Shown: positions 24,392 to 33,736, counted from the stretch's first letter. The stretch is DNA of 64,000 nucleotides from Hymenobacter sp. BT18 (GCF_012273015.1 NZ_CP050954.1:3264001-3328000); one strand, 5' to 3'. Notes: generated by a model from the sequence alone, not told the origin. Program-made: numbers and translations.

Positions 24392-25438
24392 ATGAGTACA
24401 ACCAAAGCATACGCCGCCCCCGCGGCCAGCAGCCCCCTGGCGCCGTTTCAGTTCGAGCGGCGTGAAGTGGGCGCCCACGACGTGCAGATTGAAATCCTGT
24501 TTTGTGGAGTCTGCCACTCTGACCTGCACCAGGTGCGCGACGAGTGGGGCGGCTCCATTTTTCCCATGGTGCCCGGCCACGAAATTGTAGGCCGCGTAAC
24601 GCAGGTGGGCGCCCACGTGAAAAACTTCCGGGTGGGCGACCTGGCCGGCGTGGGCTGCATGGTAGATTCCTGCCGTACCTGCCCCAGCTGCCAGGAGGGC
24701 CTGGAGCAGTACTGCGAGGTGGGCATGGTAGGCACCTACGGCGGCCGCGAGCGGGGCACGGGCGCGCCCACCTACGGCGGCTACTCCACTCAGATTGTGG
24801 TGGACGAGGCCTATACCCTGCGCGTGCCCGATACGCTGCCCCTGGCTGGGGTGGCTCCGCTGCTGTGTGCGGGTATCACCACCTACTCGCCGCTGCGGCA
24901 GTGGAAGGTCGGACCGGGGCACCGGGTGGGCGTGATGGGCCTGGGCGGCCTGGGCCACATGGCCGTGAAGCTGGCCGCCGCCATGGGCGCCGAGGTAACC
25001 GTGCTCAGCACGTCCCCCGACAAGGAAGCCGATGCCCGGGCGCTGGGGGCGCACAAGTTTGTAGTGACGAAAGACAAAGCCGCCCTTAAGAGCGTCAGCA
25101 ACTACTTCGACTTCATCCTGAACACCGTGTCGGCTCCGCTGGACCTGAGTCAGTACGTGAGCCTGCTGCGCCGCGACGGCACCATGATCCTGCTCGGCGT
25201 GCCCCCGGAAGCCCCGCAGCTGCACGCCTTCCAGCTCATTGGCAAGCGCCGCCGCATTGCCGGCTCCCTCATCGGCGGCATCCAGGAAACCCAGGAAATG
25301 CTCGACTTCTGCGCCCAGCACAACATTGTTTCGGACGTGGAAGTCATTCCGATGAGCTACATCAACGAGGCCTACGAGCGGATGCTGAAAAGTGATGTGA
25401 AGTACCGCTTCGTCATCGACTTGGCCACGCTGAAGTAA
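24392..25438 (+). CDS. Zinc-dependent NAD(P) alcohol dehydrogenase (YahK/cinnamyl type)
   Basis: A 348-residue medium-chain dehydrogenase reducing aldehydes with NADPH. Seen: catalytic zinc ligands in CGVCHSDLH and GHE, structural zinc cysteines in the CRTCPSCQEGLEQYC block, TYGGRERGTG, and the nucleotide-binding GLGGLGHMAVK. The CHSDLH and LCAGITTYSPL wording matches the cinnamyl-alcohol/YahK group with broad aldehyde specificity. Two adjacent ATGs (24389, 24392) are possible; the second gives the family's usual MSTTKAYAA start. It is divergent from the GT39 gene and followed by a terminator. Confidence 0.93.
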   Translation: MSTTKAYAAPAASSPLAPFQFERREVGAHDVQIEILFCGVCHSDLHQVRDEWGGSIFPMVPGHEIVGRVTQVGAHVKNFRVGDLAGVGCMVDSCRTCPSCQEGLEQYCEVGMVGTYGGRERGTGAPTYGGYSTQIVVDEAYTLRVPDTLPLAGVAPLLCAGITTYSPLRQWKVGPGHRVGVMGLGGLGHMAVKLAAAMGAEVTVLSTSPDKEADARALGAHKFVVTKDKAALKSVSNYFDFILNTVSAPLDLSQYVSLLRRDGTMILLGVPPEAPQLHAFQLIGKRRRIAGSLIGGIQETQEMLDFCAQHNIVSDVEVIPMSYINEAYERMLKSDVKYRFVIDLATLK

Positions 25439-25460
25439 CCAGTTGCTATTAGGCAACAAG

Positions 25461-25495
25461 AAAGCGGCCCATTCCCTGAGGGAGTGGGCCGCTTT
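25461..25495. terminator. Hairpin terminator between convergent genes
   Basis: 15-bp arms (25461-25475 with 25481-25495) with one wobble position and a 5-base loop, bounded by AAA and TTT, just after the alcohol dehydrogenase stop and 26 bp from the end of the minus-strand gene. Confidence 0.85.
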
Positions 25496-25520
25496 GAGTT
25501 TATCGAATGGATGCTGCGGG

Positions 25521-26030
25521 CTACCGCACCTCGTATGGAAAAGCAAAGCTGCCCTCTAGCACCAGGCGCCGCGCCGCCGCGCGGGCTACGTTGGTTTGGC
25601 AAAGCACCGCCCGGTAGGTGCCCGTTAACAAATGATGAGCCGTATCCACGGCCGTTACGCGCACTTCGCCATCGTTGAGGGCGCAGGCCTTGGATTCGGC
25701 GGCCACATTGCCAACCCGGTAGGAGGCCTCGCGGATATGGCCACTGAGGATTTCCTTGAACCGATACACGGCCGGCACCGGCTTAAACTCATCGACCATG
25801 ATGGTCAGGCCAGGGTCGTCGGGGGCCTCGGCGGGTACAATGGTAAGGGTAAGCACCCGGCCTTCATTCGGCGAAACCTCGAAGCGGGAACTGATAGAGT
25901 CCGTAGGCAGGGCCGCGCCGTTGCGGCGCAGGGTGAGAAACTGGGGGGGACGGGTAGCCGGGGTGCTGCTCGCCAGTAAGCTCATTCCGCAAAAGCTCAG
26001 AAAGCCCGTTAACAGCCAGGAGGTACGCAT
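25521..26030 (-). CDS. Predicted secreted protein, possibly DUF6252-like
   Basis: A 169-residue protein with a signal peptide (MRTSWLLTGFLSFCGMSLLAS). The mature part is beta-rich; its C-terminal pattern, a VRVTAVD strand, LLTGTYRAVL and a final LEGSFAFPYEV strand, resembles the end of the lipoproteins at 51718 and 52307, so it may belong to the same DUF6252-type fold. This is a weak similarity by eye. The frame is open ten codons further upstream (to 26060), but ATG 26030 gives a clean signal peptide. Function unknown. Confidence 0.65.
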   Translation of the reverse strand: MRTSWLLTGFLSFCGMSLLASSTPATRPPQFLTLRRNGAALPTDSISSRFEVSPNEGRVLTLTIVPAEAPDDPGLTIMVDEFKPVPAVYRFKEILSGHIREASYRVGNVAAESKACALNDGEVRVTAVDTAHHLLTGTYRAVLCQTNVARAAARRLVLEGSFAFPYEVR

Positions 26031-26150
26031 ACAGCAAACACACAAACGAGACGTAAACAAAACGACCCCACCGCTTGGGCAAGAACAGTGCCGCTACGGT
26101 TATGGGTAAGCATAGCCCAGGGCCTGCTAGATAAGAAGACAGCGAAAGAA

Positions 26151-26187
26151 AAACCCGTTGAAACAGCCGGAGCGCCTCAACGGGTTT
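26151..26187 (-). terminator. Rho-independent terminator of the cytochrome b gene
   Basis: 11-bp perfect arms (26177-26187 with 26151-26161) on the minus strand followed by a U-rich run (26150 downward), about 40 bp past the stop codon. Confidence 0.8.
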
Positions 26188-26225
26188 AAGATACGCAGGA
26201 ACTACCAGCGTTAGGTACGGCCAAG

Positions 26226-26882
26226 CTACTCCTTGTCGGCTAGGGTGCCGCCGTGGAGCATGTCGGAGGTGATGCCGCGGTCTTTGTGCAGCTCGGCCAA
26301 GACGACGCCTACAATGTGCACCACAATGAAGGCCAGAATCAGGTACATGTTCACGTTGTGGATTTCCTTGATATCATGCTCCAGCTTGTGCAGGGCTTCC
26401 ACGTCGTCGGCGTACACGAGCAGCAGGCCGGTAACCACCATCACGGTAAGCAGTAGGTAGAAAATCAGGTACGAGTACTTCACCGCTGTCGACTTGCGAA
26501 GCCGGAAACCAGTGCCCTCGGCCGGCGCCTGGGCAGCGCGTTGGAGTCGCGCCCTGAACCGCTGCATGGCCGGTGCCACCAGCTCCGCTATGATGCGCCA
26601 CCCCAGCAGTACGGCCAGGGCCACGCCCAGGTAGATGTGCCAGTCCCAGATGCGGTGGCTCACCAGACGGCCTACCCCACGCAGTTGCTGCTCGGTGGCC
26701 GAAATACCCTGCTCCTGTAGCACCTGCTGCATTTTCGGGAACAGCCCCCGCATGTTGATGATAACGCGCAGAAACAGGATGGTGCTGAGTAGCCCCGAAA
26801 TCACGAGGTAGTTGGACCAGTGCCAGATGCGCAGCCCGGCGGAGTACTTTTTTACGGGCGTGGTTTCAGTTGTCTGAGGCAT
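26226..26882 (-). CDS. Cytochrome b/b6 domain (b561-type) membrane protein
   Basis: A 218-residue protein with four predicted membrane helices. Seen: RIWHWSNYLVISGL with H21 in helix 1, SHRIWDWHIYLGVAL in helix 2, a KYSYLIFYLLLTVMVVTG helix 3, and IHNVNMYLILAFIVVHIVGVV in helix 4. Paired histidines on helices 1/2 and 4 are as expected for two b hemes. Such proteins pass electrons between quinones and partner dehydrogenases or hydrogenases; no partner gene is adjacent. ATG 26882 begins MPQTTETTPVKKYSAGLR; 21 upstream codons are discarded. Confidence 0.87.
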   Translation of the reverse strand: MPQTTETTPVKKYSAGLRIWHWSNYLVISGLLSTILFLRVIINMRGLFPKMQQVLQEQGISATEQQLRGVGRLVSHRIWDWHIYLGVALAVLLGWRIIAELVAPAMQRFRARLQRAAQAPAEGTGFRLRKSTAVKYSYLIFYLLLTVMVVTGLLLVYADDVEALHKLEHDIKEIHNVNMYLILAFIVVHIVGVVLAELHKDRGITSDMLHGGTLADKE

Positions 26883-26992
26883 AAAGGAAGCAAGATGAGC
26901 GTAGGGCGTAAGGCAGGAAATAAACCCGGAAGAAACCGTGGGCAAAAGCTACGACTTCCCCCGCGAGAATCGGCAAAGAACCGCTTGAGGGC

Positions 26993-28192
26993 TTAATTGC
27001 GTCGACCAGGATACACGCGCAGGCCGTGCTCCAGGCAATCCATGGCCGCATCCAGGGCCTGGAGGTTGAGCACGTAGGCCAGCCGAACTTCATCGATGCC
27101 TGCGCCCGGGGTAGCGTAGAAGCCCACGGCCGGCGACATCATCAGTGTCTGGCCCTCGTGGTTGAAATCTTCCAGCAGCCACTGGGAAAAGCGGGCGGCA
27201 TCGTCTACGGGCAGGCGGCACAGCACGTAGAACGCACCTCCCGGACGCGGACACACCACGCCGGGCATAGCGCGTAGGCGCTCCACCAGCCGGTCGCGGC
27301 GGGCCTGGTACTCAGCTTTGGTGTGGTCGAAGTACGACTCGGGCAGGTCGGCGGCGGCTTCGCCCATCAGCTGAGCTAGGCCGGGCGGGCTGATGCGCAT
27401 CTGCGCGAACCGGAAAGCGGCGTCCCGAATCGTCTGGTTTTTGGTGACCAAGGCGCCCAGGCGGGCTCCGCAGGCGCTGTAGCGCTTGGAAATGGTATCC
27501 AGCAGGACCACGTGCTCGTGGGCGGCCGGGCCCAGGTGCAGGGCACTCACGTAGGGCGCGTCGTAGCAGAACTCCCGGTAGGCCTCATCCGACAGCAGAA
27601 ACAGCTGGTGGCGCTGGCACAGGTCGAGGAGCTGTTCCAGCTCCGTGCGGCTGTACACGTAGCCGGTGGGGTTGTTGGGGTTGCAGATAAGCACGGCCCG
27701 GGTGCGCTCGGTGAGGTGAGCTTCCAGCTCTGCGAGGGAAGGTAGCGCAAACCCCGTTTCAATGTAGGAAAGCACGGGCACCAGCGTGACGCCCGCGGCG
27801 ATGGAAAAGGCAGTGTAGGCGCCGTAGTACGGCTCGGGTACCAGCACTTCGTCGCCGGGGTTCAGGCAGCTGAGCAGGGCAAACAGAATGGCCTCTGAGC
27901 CCCCGGTGGTCACGATGATTTCGTCGGGCGTGACGGCAATATCGGCCCGCTGGTAGTAGGTCGCCAGCTTCTGGCGGTAGCTGAGCGTACCCGCGCCGTG
28001 GCTGTACTCCAGCACCCGGATATCCGCTTGCTGAACCGCCGCCATCATGGCCGGAGGCGTTTCAATATCGGGCTGGCCGATGTTGAGGTGGTAGACATGC
28101 AGGCCGCGGGCCTTGGCGGCATCAGCATAGGGCGAAAGGCGGCGGTAGGGCGAAAGTGGCATAGCCCGGCCGCGCTGAGAAGCTTGCAACAT
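26993..28192 (-). CDS. PLP-dependent class I aminotransferase
   Basis: A 399-residue fold-type I aminotransferase. Seen: YHLNIGQPDIETP, VTTGGSEAILFAL, the PEPYYGAY and CNPNNPTGYVYS blocks, LSDEAYREF, and the PLP-lysine motif DTISKRYSACGARLG with the conserved arginine after it. The wording fits the aspartate/alanine/aromatic aminotransferase superfamily; exact amino-acid specificity cannot be read. It is one of two possible starts: ATG 28192 (MLQASQRGRAMPLSP) or the methionine ten residues later, which begins closer to homologs. The cytochrome b gene follows 110 bp downstream. Confidence 0.92.
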   Translation of the reverse strand: MLQASQRGRAMPLSPYRRLSPYADAAKARGLHVYHLNIGQPDIETPPAMMAAVQQADIRVLEYSHGAGTLSYRQKLATYYQRADIAVTPDEIIVTTGGSEAILFALLSCLNPGDEVLVPEPYYGAYTAFSIAAGVTLVPVLSYIETGFALPSLAELEAHLTERTRAVLICNPNNPTGYVYSRTELEQLLDLCQRHQLFLLSDEAYREFCYDAPYVSALHLGPAAHEHVVLLDTISKRYSACGARLGALVTKNQTIRDAAFRFAQMRISPPGLAQLMGEAAADLPESYFDHTKAEYQARRDRLVERLRAMPGVVCPRPGGAFYVLCRLPVDDAARFSQWLLEDFNHEGQTLMMSPAVGFYATPGAGIDEVRLAYVLNLQALDAAMDCLEHGLRVYPGRRN

Positions 28193-28249
28193 GGGGCTAA
28201 ATGTACACCCCGTTTGGTTGCGCGCCCAAACCAATAAAGGGCGTTTCTA

Positions 28250-28738
28250 CTATTTCTCCAGGATAACCACCTTGCTCAACCCCGGCTCCGTAGGCTTCCC
28301 GTTCAGCTCAAAACGCTGCAGCGTGGCCTGGGTGCAGCCGCATTCGCTTTCCGACACATCTACTTCCAGGGCGTTGATGTCGTAGGTCTTGCTGGCGGCG
28401 GGCACGGCTACGCGGTAGCTCTGCGGGAAAGCCCAATTGGCAGAAGCGGCGGCCTCGGTGGTAGACACGGGCAGCAGGGAAAGCATGCCCTGGGGCCAGT
28501 AGAGCGACAGGGTAGTGGGTTGGCGGAGCGTGTCGAGCGGATTGGCCAGCGCCTGATCGGAGTACCGCACCACGTACACGGAGCGCAGCTCGGCGCGCCG
28601 AAAGCCTTTGCCGCTCAGCGAATCCGTGGAGAAAGCCAGGGACAGGTACTCGTTGCCGTCGTTGCCGATGCAGTCCCAGCAGCAGCCCGACAACAGACCG
28701 GCCATCAGCAACGTGCTGGCTGCTAACGAATAACGCAT
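28250..28738 (-). CDS. Predicted lipoprotein, unknown function
   Basis: A 162-residue lipoprotein with lipobox LLSGC (Cys19) followed directly by C-W-D-C, an unusual cluster of cysteines at the mature N-terminus. The rest is beta-rich with a CGC motif near residue 138 (SESECGCTQ). No family recognised. The ATG at 28738 gives the signal peptide; the 48 upstream in-frame codons are not signal-like. It is likely to be a separate transcription unit upstream of the aminotransferase. Confidence 0.75.
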   Translation of the reverse strand: MRYSLAASTLLMAGLLSGCCWDCIGNDGNEYLSLAFSTDSLSGKGFRRAELRSVYVVRYSDQALANPLDTLRQPTTLSLYWPQGMLSLLPVSTTEAAASANWAFPQSYRVAVPAASKTYDINALEVDVSESECGCTQATLQRFELNGKPTEPGLSKVVILEK

Positions 28739-29059
28739 AAGAATAAAAGGTGGAAAAAGAGCAGGGGATGGCCGGGCCTCCCGGCCCGTTCTCAGTGGAG
28801 AGTCATTCCTTCCGCCGAAGGTTGCAACTCGGGCTGGCTGAGAAAGGAGCCCCCCCTTGGCTGGGGCTATGCGCTCAGGCACGCTACGCTGCTATGCGCT
28901 ACGTAAATGGCAGGCAACGCAGGCGGGCCGCGCTCTTCGAGTTGAACGAAGGGTAACGGAGACCAGAGCGCCCCTGCGCTGACGGCCGCGTCGGGCGCCG
29001 TCGCGGATTTACCAGCGTAGGTCTTATTTTAGCTCCATCAACCGCTCCAACTACCCGCT
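28739..29059. other. Divergent intergenic region, 321 bp, no gene
   Basis: Between a minus-strand lipoprotein and the plus-strand CUB protein. No convincing ORF, repeat or promoter match beyond short GC hairpins; it must contain both promoters. Confidence 0.5.
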
Positions 29060-30109
29060 ATGAAACACTTATACCTCATCCTGACCCTGCTTGTGCTCGG
29101 CTGGCCCGCCGTGCTTCGGGCCCAAACCATCCTGATGTTGGCTGGAACTGCCACCAGCACTTCTACCGGCTGCGCCGGCACTGTATACGACGCTGGTGGG
29201 ACAATCAATGGCTACGGCGCTAGTCAGAACAGCACGCTCACGCTGCGGCCAACGGCCGCAACCGGCCGCGTCAGCCTGAATTTCACCCTATTTCAGACCG
29301 AAAAAGACTACGACTTCCTCGAAATCTACGATGGCATCAGCACCAGCACTCCCTTGCTGGCCCGGCTAAGCGGCCTTGAGGGCCTGAACCAGACCTACAC
29401 GGCCACCAACGTGCTCGGGGCTCTCACGCTACGCTTTACCAGCGACGCCAGCGTGGAGCGCGCGGGCTTTGCCGCTACGCTGAGCTGCGTGCCGGTGCCG
29501 GCCAGTACCTACACCGGCAACGTGGGAGTAGGCACCACGCAGCCCTTGGAAAAGCTGCAGGTGGCCGGCACCATCTACAGCAGCCAGGGCGGGGTGCGCT
29601 TCCCCGATGGTAGCTTGCAAAACACCGCCGCCCTCACCCAGCAGCTCAGCCTGCAGGGCTCCACCCTGAGCCTGACCGATGGGGGCTCCGTCGTGCTGCC
29701 GGGCGACAACCTGGGCAACCACACTGCCACTCAAAACCTGCGTTTGAATGGCCGCTGGCTCTCCAACGATGGGGGCAACGAGGGCCTGCGCGTCAGCAAC
29801 AACGGCAACGTGGGCATTGGCACCGCCTCGCCCCAAACCCGCCTGCACGTCAACGGCTCGGTGCGCCAGGATACCTACAGCTCCAACTTGGTGAGCATTC
29901 CGGCCGGCGCCATCGGCACCTTCGACTGGACCCACAACCTGGGCTACCAGCCTACGCTGATGATTGTGGTGGACCAGACTGGCGGCGGCGGCGGTGAGTA
30001 CGTCTCGCACAGCTACGAACACCTCAGTAACAACATCACCCGCTTCTACGTGCGCAACGCCCGCAGCAGCGCGTCCTCGTTTCGGCTGCACTGGATACGC
30101 GTGAACTAG
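29060..30109 (+). CDS. CUB-domain surface protein with tail-fibre-like repeats
   Basis: A 349-residue secreted protein. Seen: signal peptide (residues 1-22, LRAQT), a CUB-type domain (about residues 38-142, with the typical CAG-x-VYDAGG start, DYDFLEIYDG core and final ATLSC), then two phage-tail-like segments with VGVGTTQPLEKLQVAG and VGIGTASPQTRLHVNG, and a C-terminal beta domain. FPDGSLQNTAAL is the hallmark found in Bacteroidota adhesin-like proteins with head-domain repeats. Likely surface-exposed; binding partner unknown. No type A sorting domain is seen at the end. Confidence 0.82.
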   Translation: MKHLYLILTLLVLGWPAVLRAQTILMLAGTATSTSTGCAGTVYDAGGTINGYGASQNSTLTLRPTAATGRVSLNFTLFQTEKDYDFLEIYDGISTSTPLLARLSGLEGLNQTYTATNVLGALTLRFTSDASVERAGFAATLSCVPVPASTYTGNVGVGTTQPLEKLQVAGTIYSSQGGVRFPDGSLQNTAALTQQLSLQGSTLSLTDGGSVVLPGDNLGNHTATQNLRLNGRWLSNDGGNEGLRVSNNGNVGIGTASPQTRLHVNGSVRQDTYSSNLVSIPAGAIGTFDWTHNLGYQPTLMIVVDQTGGGGGEYVSHSYEHLSNNITRFYVRNARSSASSFRLHWIRVN

Positions 30110-30166
30110 CGCGCTCAGGCTGCAATGCCAGCAATGGCTGGTTATGACCGGTACCCTTCTAAAAAG

Positions 30167-30211
30167 CCGTTCCGGGTTTCGCGCCCCGTGGAGGTAACGC
30201 AAAACCCGGAA
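30167..30211. terminator. Hairpin terminator between convergent genes
   Basis: Perfect 13-bp arms (30167-30179 with 30199-30211) between the CUB gene and the end of the aldehyde dehydrogenase gene, with A/T-rich edges. Confidence 0.8.
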
Positions 30212-30235
30212 CGGGAATTAGGAAGTCAGAGTTGC

Positions 30236-31774
30236 TTACGGCTTCTCGGGCAGCAGCGTGGCCTCTTCGTAGTTGCCGAGCACGGGAGCGGGGCCCTCCG
30301 TTACAGCTTCTACCAGCAGCTTGCCGCCCACAAAGGCTCCTTTCCACGACTCGCCCAGCCCACCGAATACCTCTTCCCGGTCGCCGCGGGAGCGGAGCTT
30401 GTTGATGCCCACTTTGAAGGCGCGCACCTCGCGGGCCGTGCGCTCGGCCCACTTCTGGTCGTCGGAAGCTACGGCAGCTACCAGGGCCCCGTTGCTGATG
30501 TTCATTTCGCCCACCAGCTCTTCCACGCGGTCTACGAGCACGATGCTGTCGATGGGGCCGAAGGGCTCCTTGAAGTACAGCTCACTCTGGCGCGGCAGGT
30601 TGACCAGGGCCCGGGGGGCGCGGTAGGCCGAGCGGTCCTGGTCGGGCAGGAACAGCGTGTCATCGAGCTTGCCCTGGAAGATGGGCGTTGCGCCGGTTTT
30701 GAGGGCATCAGCGTAGAGGCGGTCCAGGTCTTCGGCCTGCTGGCGGTTGATGACGGGGCCAAACGCCAGGTCGGGCAGCTTGTCGTCGGGGTGGTCTACC
30801 AGCGTGGGGTTGCCCACTTTCAGGCTGCGGATGGCTTCCCAATAGGTTTCCAGAAACTGCGGAAACAAGCTGCGCTGCACTACAAAGCGCACGTAGGCCG
30901 TGCAGCGCTGCTTGCCGTAATCGTAGCCTTTCTTGAGCTGGTCGCCCAGGGCATTCCAGTCGGAGTAGTCCCAGATGCCGTAGGTGTTTACGCCTTCCAT
31001 TTCCAGCATGTAGCGCTTCTGGTGCTGGGCCAGGGCGTCGGCAATGTTGCGGCCGTTGTAGCGCCCGCCCACAAAGCTCAGGCAGTCGATGGCATCGTTT
31101 TTCACCAGCACGTCGCTCAGCTCCCCACCGGGGCCGCTCACCAAGGTCACGGGCAGGCCGCAGCGGCGGGCAATGGCAAAGGCCAGACTCAGGGAAATAA
31201 AGCCGCCGTCGGTGGGCGTTTTGGCAATAACAGCGTTGCCGCACAGGGCCTGCACCAGCACCGCGTGCAGCAGCACCGACATAGGGTAGTTCCAGGAGGC
31301 AATGTTGCTGACCAGGCCCAGGGGCTTGCGCTGGCCCAGCATGCCTTCGATATTATCGACGTACCACTGCACGCCCTCAATAGCACGGTCAATGTCAGTG
31401 AAGCCCAGCTTGTAGGTTTTGCCGATTTCCCACATCAGCAGCTTGCCAATCAGGTCTACCTGGGGGCGCAGCTGGTCGAGGCAGTCCTGCACGCGGCGCT
31501 TGCGCTCATCCAGGTCGGTAGCGGCCCAGGCGCTGGCCTCCTGTTTGGCGGCGTGCACGGCCCGCAGGGCGGCGTCGCGGTTGAGCATGGGCATCCAGCC
31601 CAGCTGGGAACCATCGATGGGGGAGGTGAACTCGCGCGGGGTACCAAACTCCTGCCAGCGGCCTTCGAGCAGGTTCAGGAATTTGCCGTCCGGTGAGAAT
31701 ACTTCGGGCGTTGCGGCTTTCATTTGCTGCAGCAGAAAACCGAATTCTACCTGCGGAGAAACAATTTTGGACAT
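30236..31774 (-). CDS. Aldehyde dehydrogenase family protein
   Basis: A 512-residue NAD(P)-dependent dehydrogenase oxidising an aldehyde to an acid. Seen: IASWNYPMSVLLHAV (cofactor entry), CGNAVIAKTP, the glutamate of EMEGVNTYGIW, the catalytic cysteine in GKQRCTAYVR, and the C-terminal FKVGINKLRSRGDREEVFGGLGESWKG. The EMEG in place of the usual ELGG and RCTAYV around the cysteine mark an unusual subfamily; the substrate is unknown. Full-length, single gene, ending at a terminator. Confidence 0.9.
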   Translation of the reverse strand: MSKIVSPQVEFGFLLQQMKAATPEVFSPDGKFLNLLEGRWQEFGTPREFTSPIDGSQLGWMPMLNRDAALRAVHAAKQEASAWAATDLDERKRRVQDCLDQLRPQVDLIGKLLMWEIGKTYKLGFTDIDRAIEGVQWYVDNIEGMLGQRKPLGLVSNIASWNYPMSVLLHAVLVQALCGNAVIAKTPTDGGFISLSLAFAIARRCGLPVTLVSGPGGELSDVLVKNDAIDCLSFVGGRYNGRNIADALAQHQKRYMLEMEGVNTYGIWDYSDWNALGDQLKKGYDYGKQRCTAYVRFVVQRSLFPQFLETYWEAIRSLKVGNPTLVDHPDDKLPDLAFGPVINRQQAEDLDRLYADALKTGATPIFQGKLDDTLFLPDQDRSAYRAPRALVNLPRQSELYFKEPFGPIDSIVLVDRVEELVGEMNISNGALVAAVASDDQKWAERTAREVRAFKVGINKLRSRGDREEVFGGLGESWKGAFVGGKLLVEAVTEGPAPVLGNYEEATLLPEKP

Positions 31775-31966
31775 AGGAGTTTAACTGTTGGAACGGAAGA
31801 GAAGGCGTTTTAGTGGGCGTCAAAGTAGGACTTTGCAACGGATAAACCCGCCCTTTTTTGAGACGCCCTACAATGTCTATCGGCCCGTATACATAGGCTG
31901 CCTATGCTGACGGCCAGCATAAAACGCTATTTTCGCGGTATCTTTCGCGGCTTCCTCCGCCTCTCT

Positions 31967-33211
31967 ATGCACCGTTATTTCCTGGTTTTACTATTTCTAT
32001 GCCTGGGTTTGCCCGGACTAGTGCGGGCCCAGCAGCCCGACTCACTGCCGCCCATTCGCAATATTGAGCTCGGAGACGTAGAAATTGCGCCCAGCGCCGT
32101 GGACACGAAAGGGTGGCTTTTGCTGGACAAAGACATCCAGATTGAGCTGGGCGGGGCGGTGGAAAACCTCTACAACTTCAAGTTCGACAAGGCCGAGCGG
32201 CAGTTTCGCTCCCTGCGCCGCCGCTACCCCAACCACCCCATGCCCTACTTTCTGCTGGGCCTGAGCACGTGCTGGAAAATTATGCCCAGCAACTTTCAGA
32301 ACAAGCAGTACGACAAGCTGATGCTGGCCTACCTCGACACGGCCATTGTGCACGGGGAGCGGCTCTACGACCAGGACAACAAAAACTACGAAGCCAGCTT
32401 TTTCCTGGCTGCCGCCTATGGCTTTGAGGCCCGCCTGCACGCCGAGCGCAAAAACTGGCGCAAGGCTACCCTCAACAGCAAGTACGCCCTCGACTACCTC
32501 GACAAAAGCAAGGAAGCCAATGGCCTCAGCGCCGACTTCCTGTTCGGGCAGGGGCTTATCAACTACTACGCCGTCTGGATTTCCGAGAACTACCCCTTGC
32601 TGCGGCCGGTGCTGCTGTTTTTTCCCAAGGGAAACCGCCAGCTGGGTATGCAGCAGCTGCGTACCGTGGCCCGCAACGGGTTCTATACCAGTACCGAGGC
32701 CAAGTTCTTTCTGATGCGGCTGCTGTACACGGAAGAGAAAAACCCCAAAGCCAGCCTGCAAGTGGCCCGGGAGCTAGCCAATAGCTACCCCGACAATGCG
32801 TACTTCCAGCGCTACTACGCCTTGGTGTGCTACAACCAGGGGGACTTTGTGGAGTGCCAGCGCGTGAGCCGGCAGATCCTGGAAAAGCTGAACAAGGGCA
32901 TGCCGGGCTACGAGTCCATCAGTGGGCGCTACGCCAGCTTCTTCCTCGGCTACATTGCCCAGTTCATGGAGCACAACCCCACGGCGGCCCAGGACTACTA
33001 CCAGCGCAGCATCGTGTTTGCTGAAACCACCGGTGAAACGGAAAGCGGCTTCTACCTGCTGGCCAACGCCTACCTGGCCCGGATGGCGGCCAAGGAAGGC
33101 GACAAGAAAACGGCCCGCAGCTACTATCAGGTGCTGCACGAGTCGGCGGAGCGCCGCTCCGAGCTGTTTCGGGAAGCCCAGGCCTACCTGAAAGCCAGCC
33201 GGGGCAAGTAA
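31967..33211 (+). CDS. TPR-repeat secreted protein
   Basis: A 414-residue exported protein. Seen: signal peptide (residues 1-21, VRAQQ), then helical pairs with tetratricopeptide spacing from about residue 60 to the end (FDKAERQFRSLRRRYPNHPMPYFLLG, and ARELANSYPDNAYFQRYYALVCYNQGDF). TPRs mediate protein contacts; the partner is unknown. ATG 31967 is preferred to the upstream 31904, since it leads straight into the signal peptide. The DinB gene follows 18 bp later and may be cotranscribed. Confidence 0.85.
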   Translation: MHRYFLVLLFLCLGLPGLVRAQQPDSLPPIRNIELGDVEIAPSAVDTKGWLLLDKDIQIELGGAVENLYNFKFDKAERQFRSLRRRYPNHPMPYFLLGLSTCWKIMPSNFQNKQYDKLMLAYLDTAIVHGERLYDQDNKNYEASFFLAAAYGFEARLHAERKNWRKATLNSKYALDYLDKSKEANGLSADFLFGQGLINYYAVWISENYPLLRPVLLFFPKGNRQLGMQQLRTVARNGFYTSTEAKFFLMRLLYTEEKNPKASLQVARELANSYPDNAYFQRYYALVCYNQGDFVECQRVSRQILEKLNKGMPGYESISGRYASFFLGYIAQFMEHNPTAAQDYYQRSIVFAETTGETESGFYLLANAYLARMAAKEGDKKTARSYYQVLHESAERRSELFREAQAYLKASRGK

Positions 33212-33229
33212 TAAGCTTAATTACTCATT

Positions 33230-33736
33230 ATGCCTGCTTTGCCCGAAGTATGGCTGCGGGGGCCGCTACCCGATGTGCCGGCTCTTTTGCAGCCTATAGC
33301 CCACGCCCTCCTGCAAGCCCAAGAAGAACTCGATGCCGCCCTGGCCGCTTTCCCCGACCACCTGCTCGCGGTCCAGCCAGCCGGCGTTGCCTCGGTAGGC
33401 TTTCACCTGCGGCACCTAGCAGGCGTGCTCGATAGGCTGGCTACCTATGCCCGGCAGGAAGCCTTGAGCCAGGCCCAGCTGGCGTACCTGGCTGCCGAAA
33501 ACGACGTGCCAACCGTCGTGGATAGTACCAATGCGCTCCTGCAGCACTTTCACCATCAGGTAGCGGCCTTTTTAGAACAGCTGCGGAGCACGCCCGAGCA
33601 GAGCCTTACGGACTACCGACCCGTAGGCCGCGCCCAGCTTCCGAGCACCGTGGTCGGCTTGCTCACGCATGCGGCCGAGCACACCACCCGCCACGTGGGC
33701 CAGCTATTGGTAACGGCCCGCATAGTACAGGGCTAA
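33230..33736 (+). CDS. DinB family protein
   Basis: A 168-residue four-helix DinB/YfiT-type protein. Seen: the metal-binding histidines in VGFHLRHLAGVLDRL and in LTHAAEHTTRHVGQLLV, which is the three-His metal site of this family. Members include thiol transferases and damage-inducible proteins of unknown function. It lies 18 bp after the TPR gene and ends in a very strong hairpin shared with the convergent gene. Confidence 0.87.
   Translation: MPALPEVWLRGPLPDVPALLQPIAHALLQAQEELDAALAAFPDHLLAVQPAGVASVGFHLRHLAGVLDRLATYARQEALSQAQLAYLAAENDVPTVVDSTNALLQHFHHQVAAFLEQLRSTPEQSLTDYRPVGRAQLPSTVVGLLTHAAEHTTRHVGQLLVTARIVQG

Noticed and set aside
29600..30109. Prophage tail-fibre gene
   Set aside because: Tail-fibre-like wording occurs in Bacteroidota surface proteins; signal peptide and CUB domain present, and no phage genes are nearby.
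30125..31696. 523-codon plus-strand ORF opposite aldehyde dehydrogenase
   Set aside because: Shadow of the dehydrogenase; no domain content.
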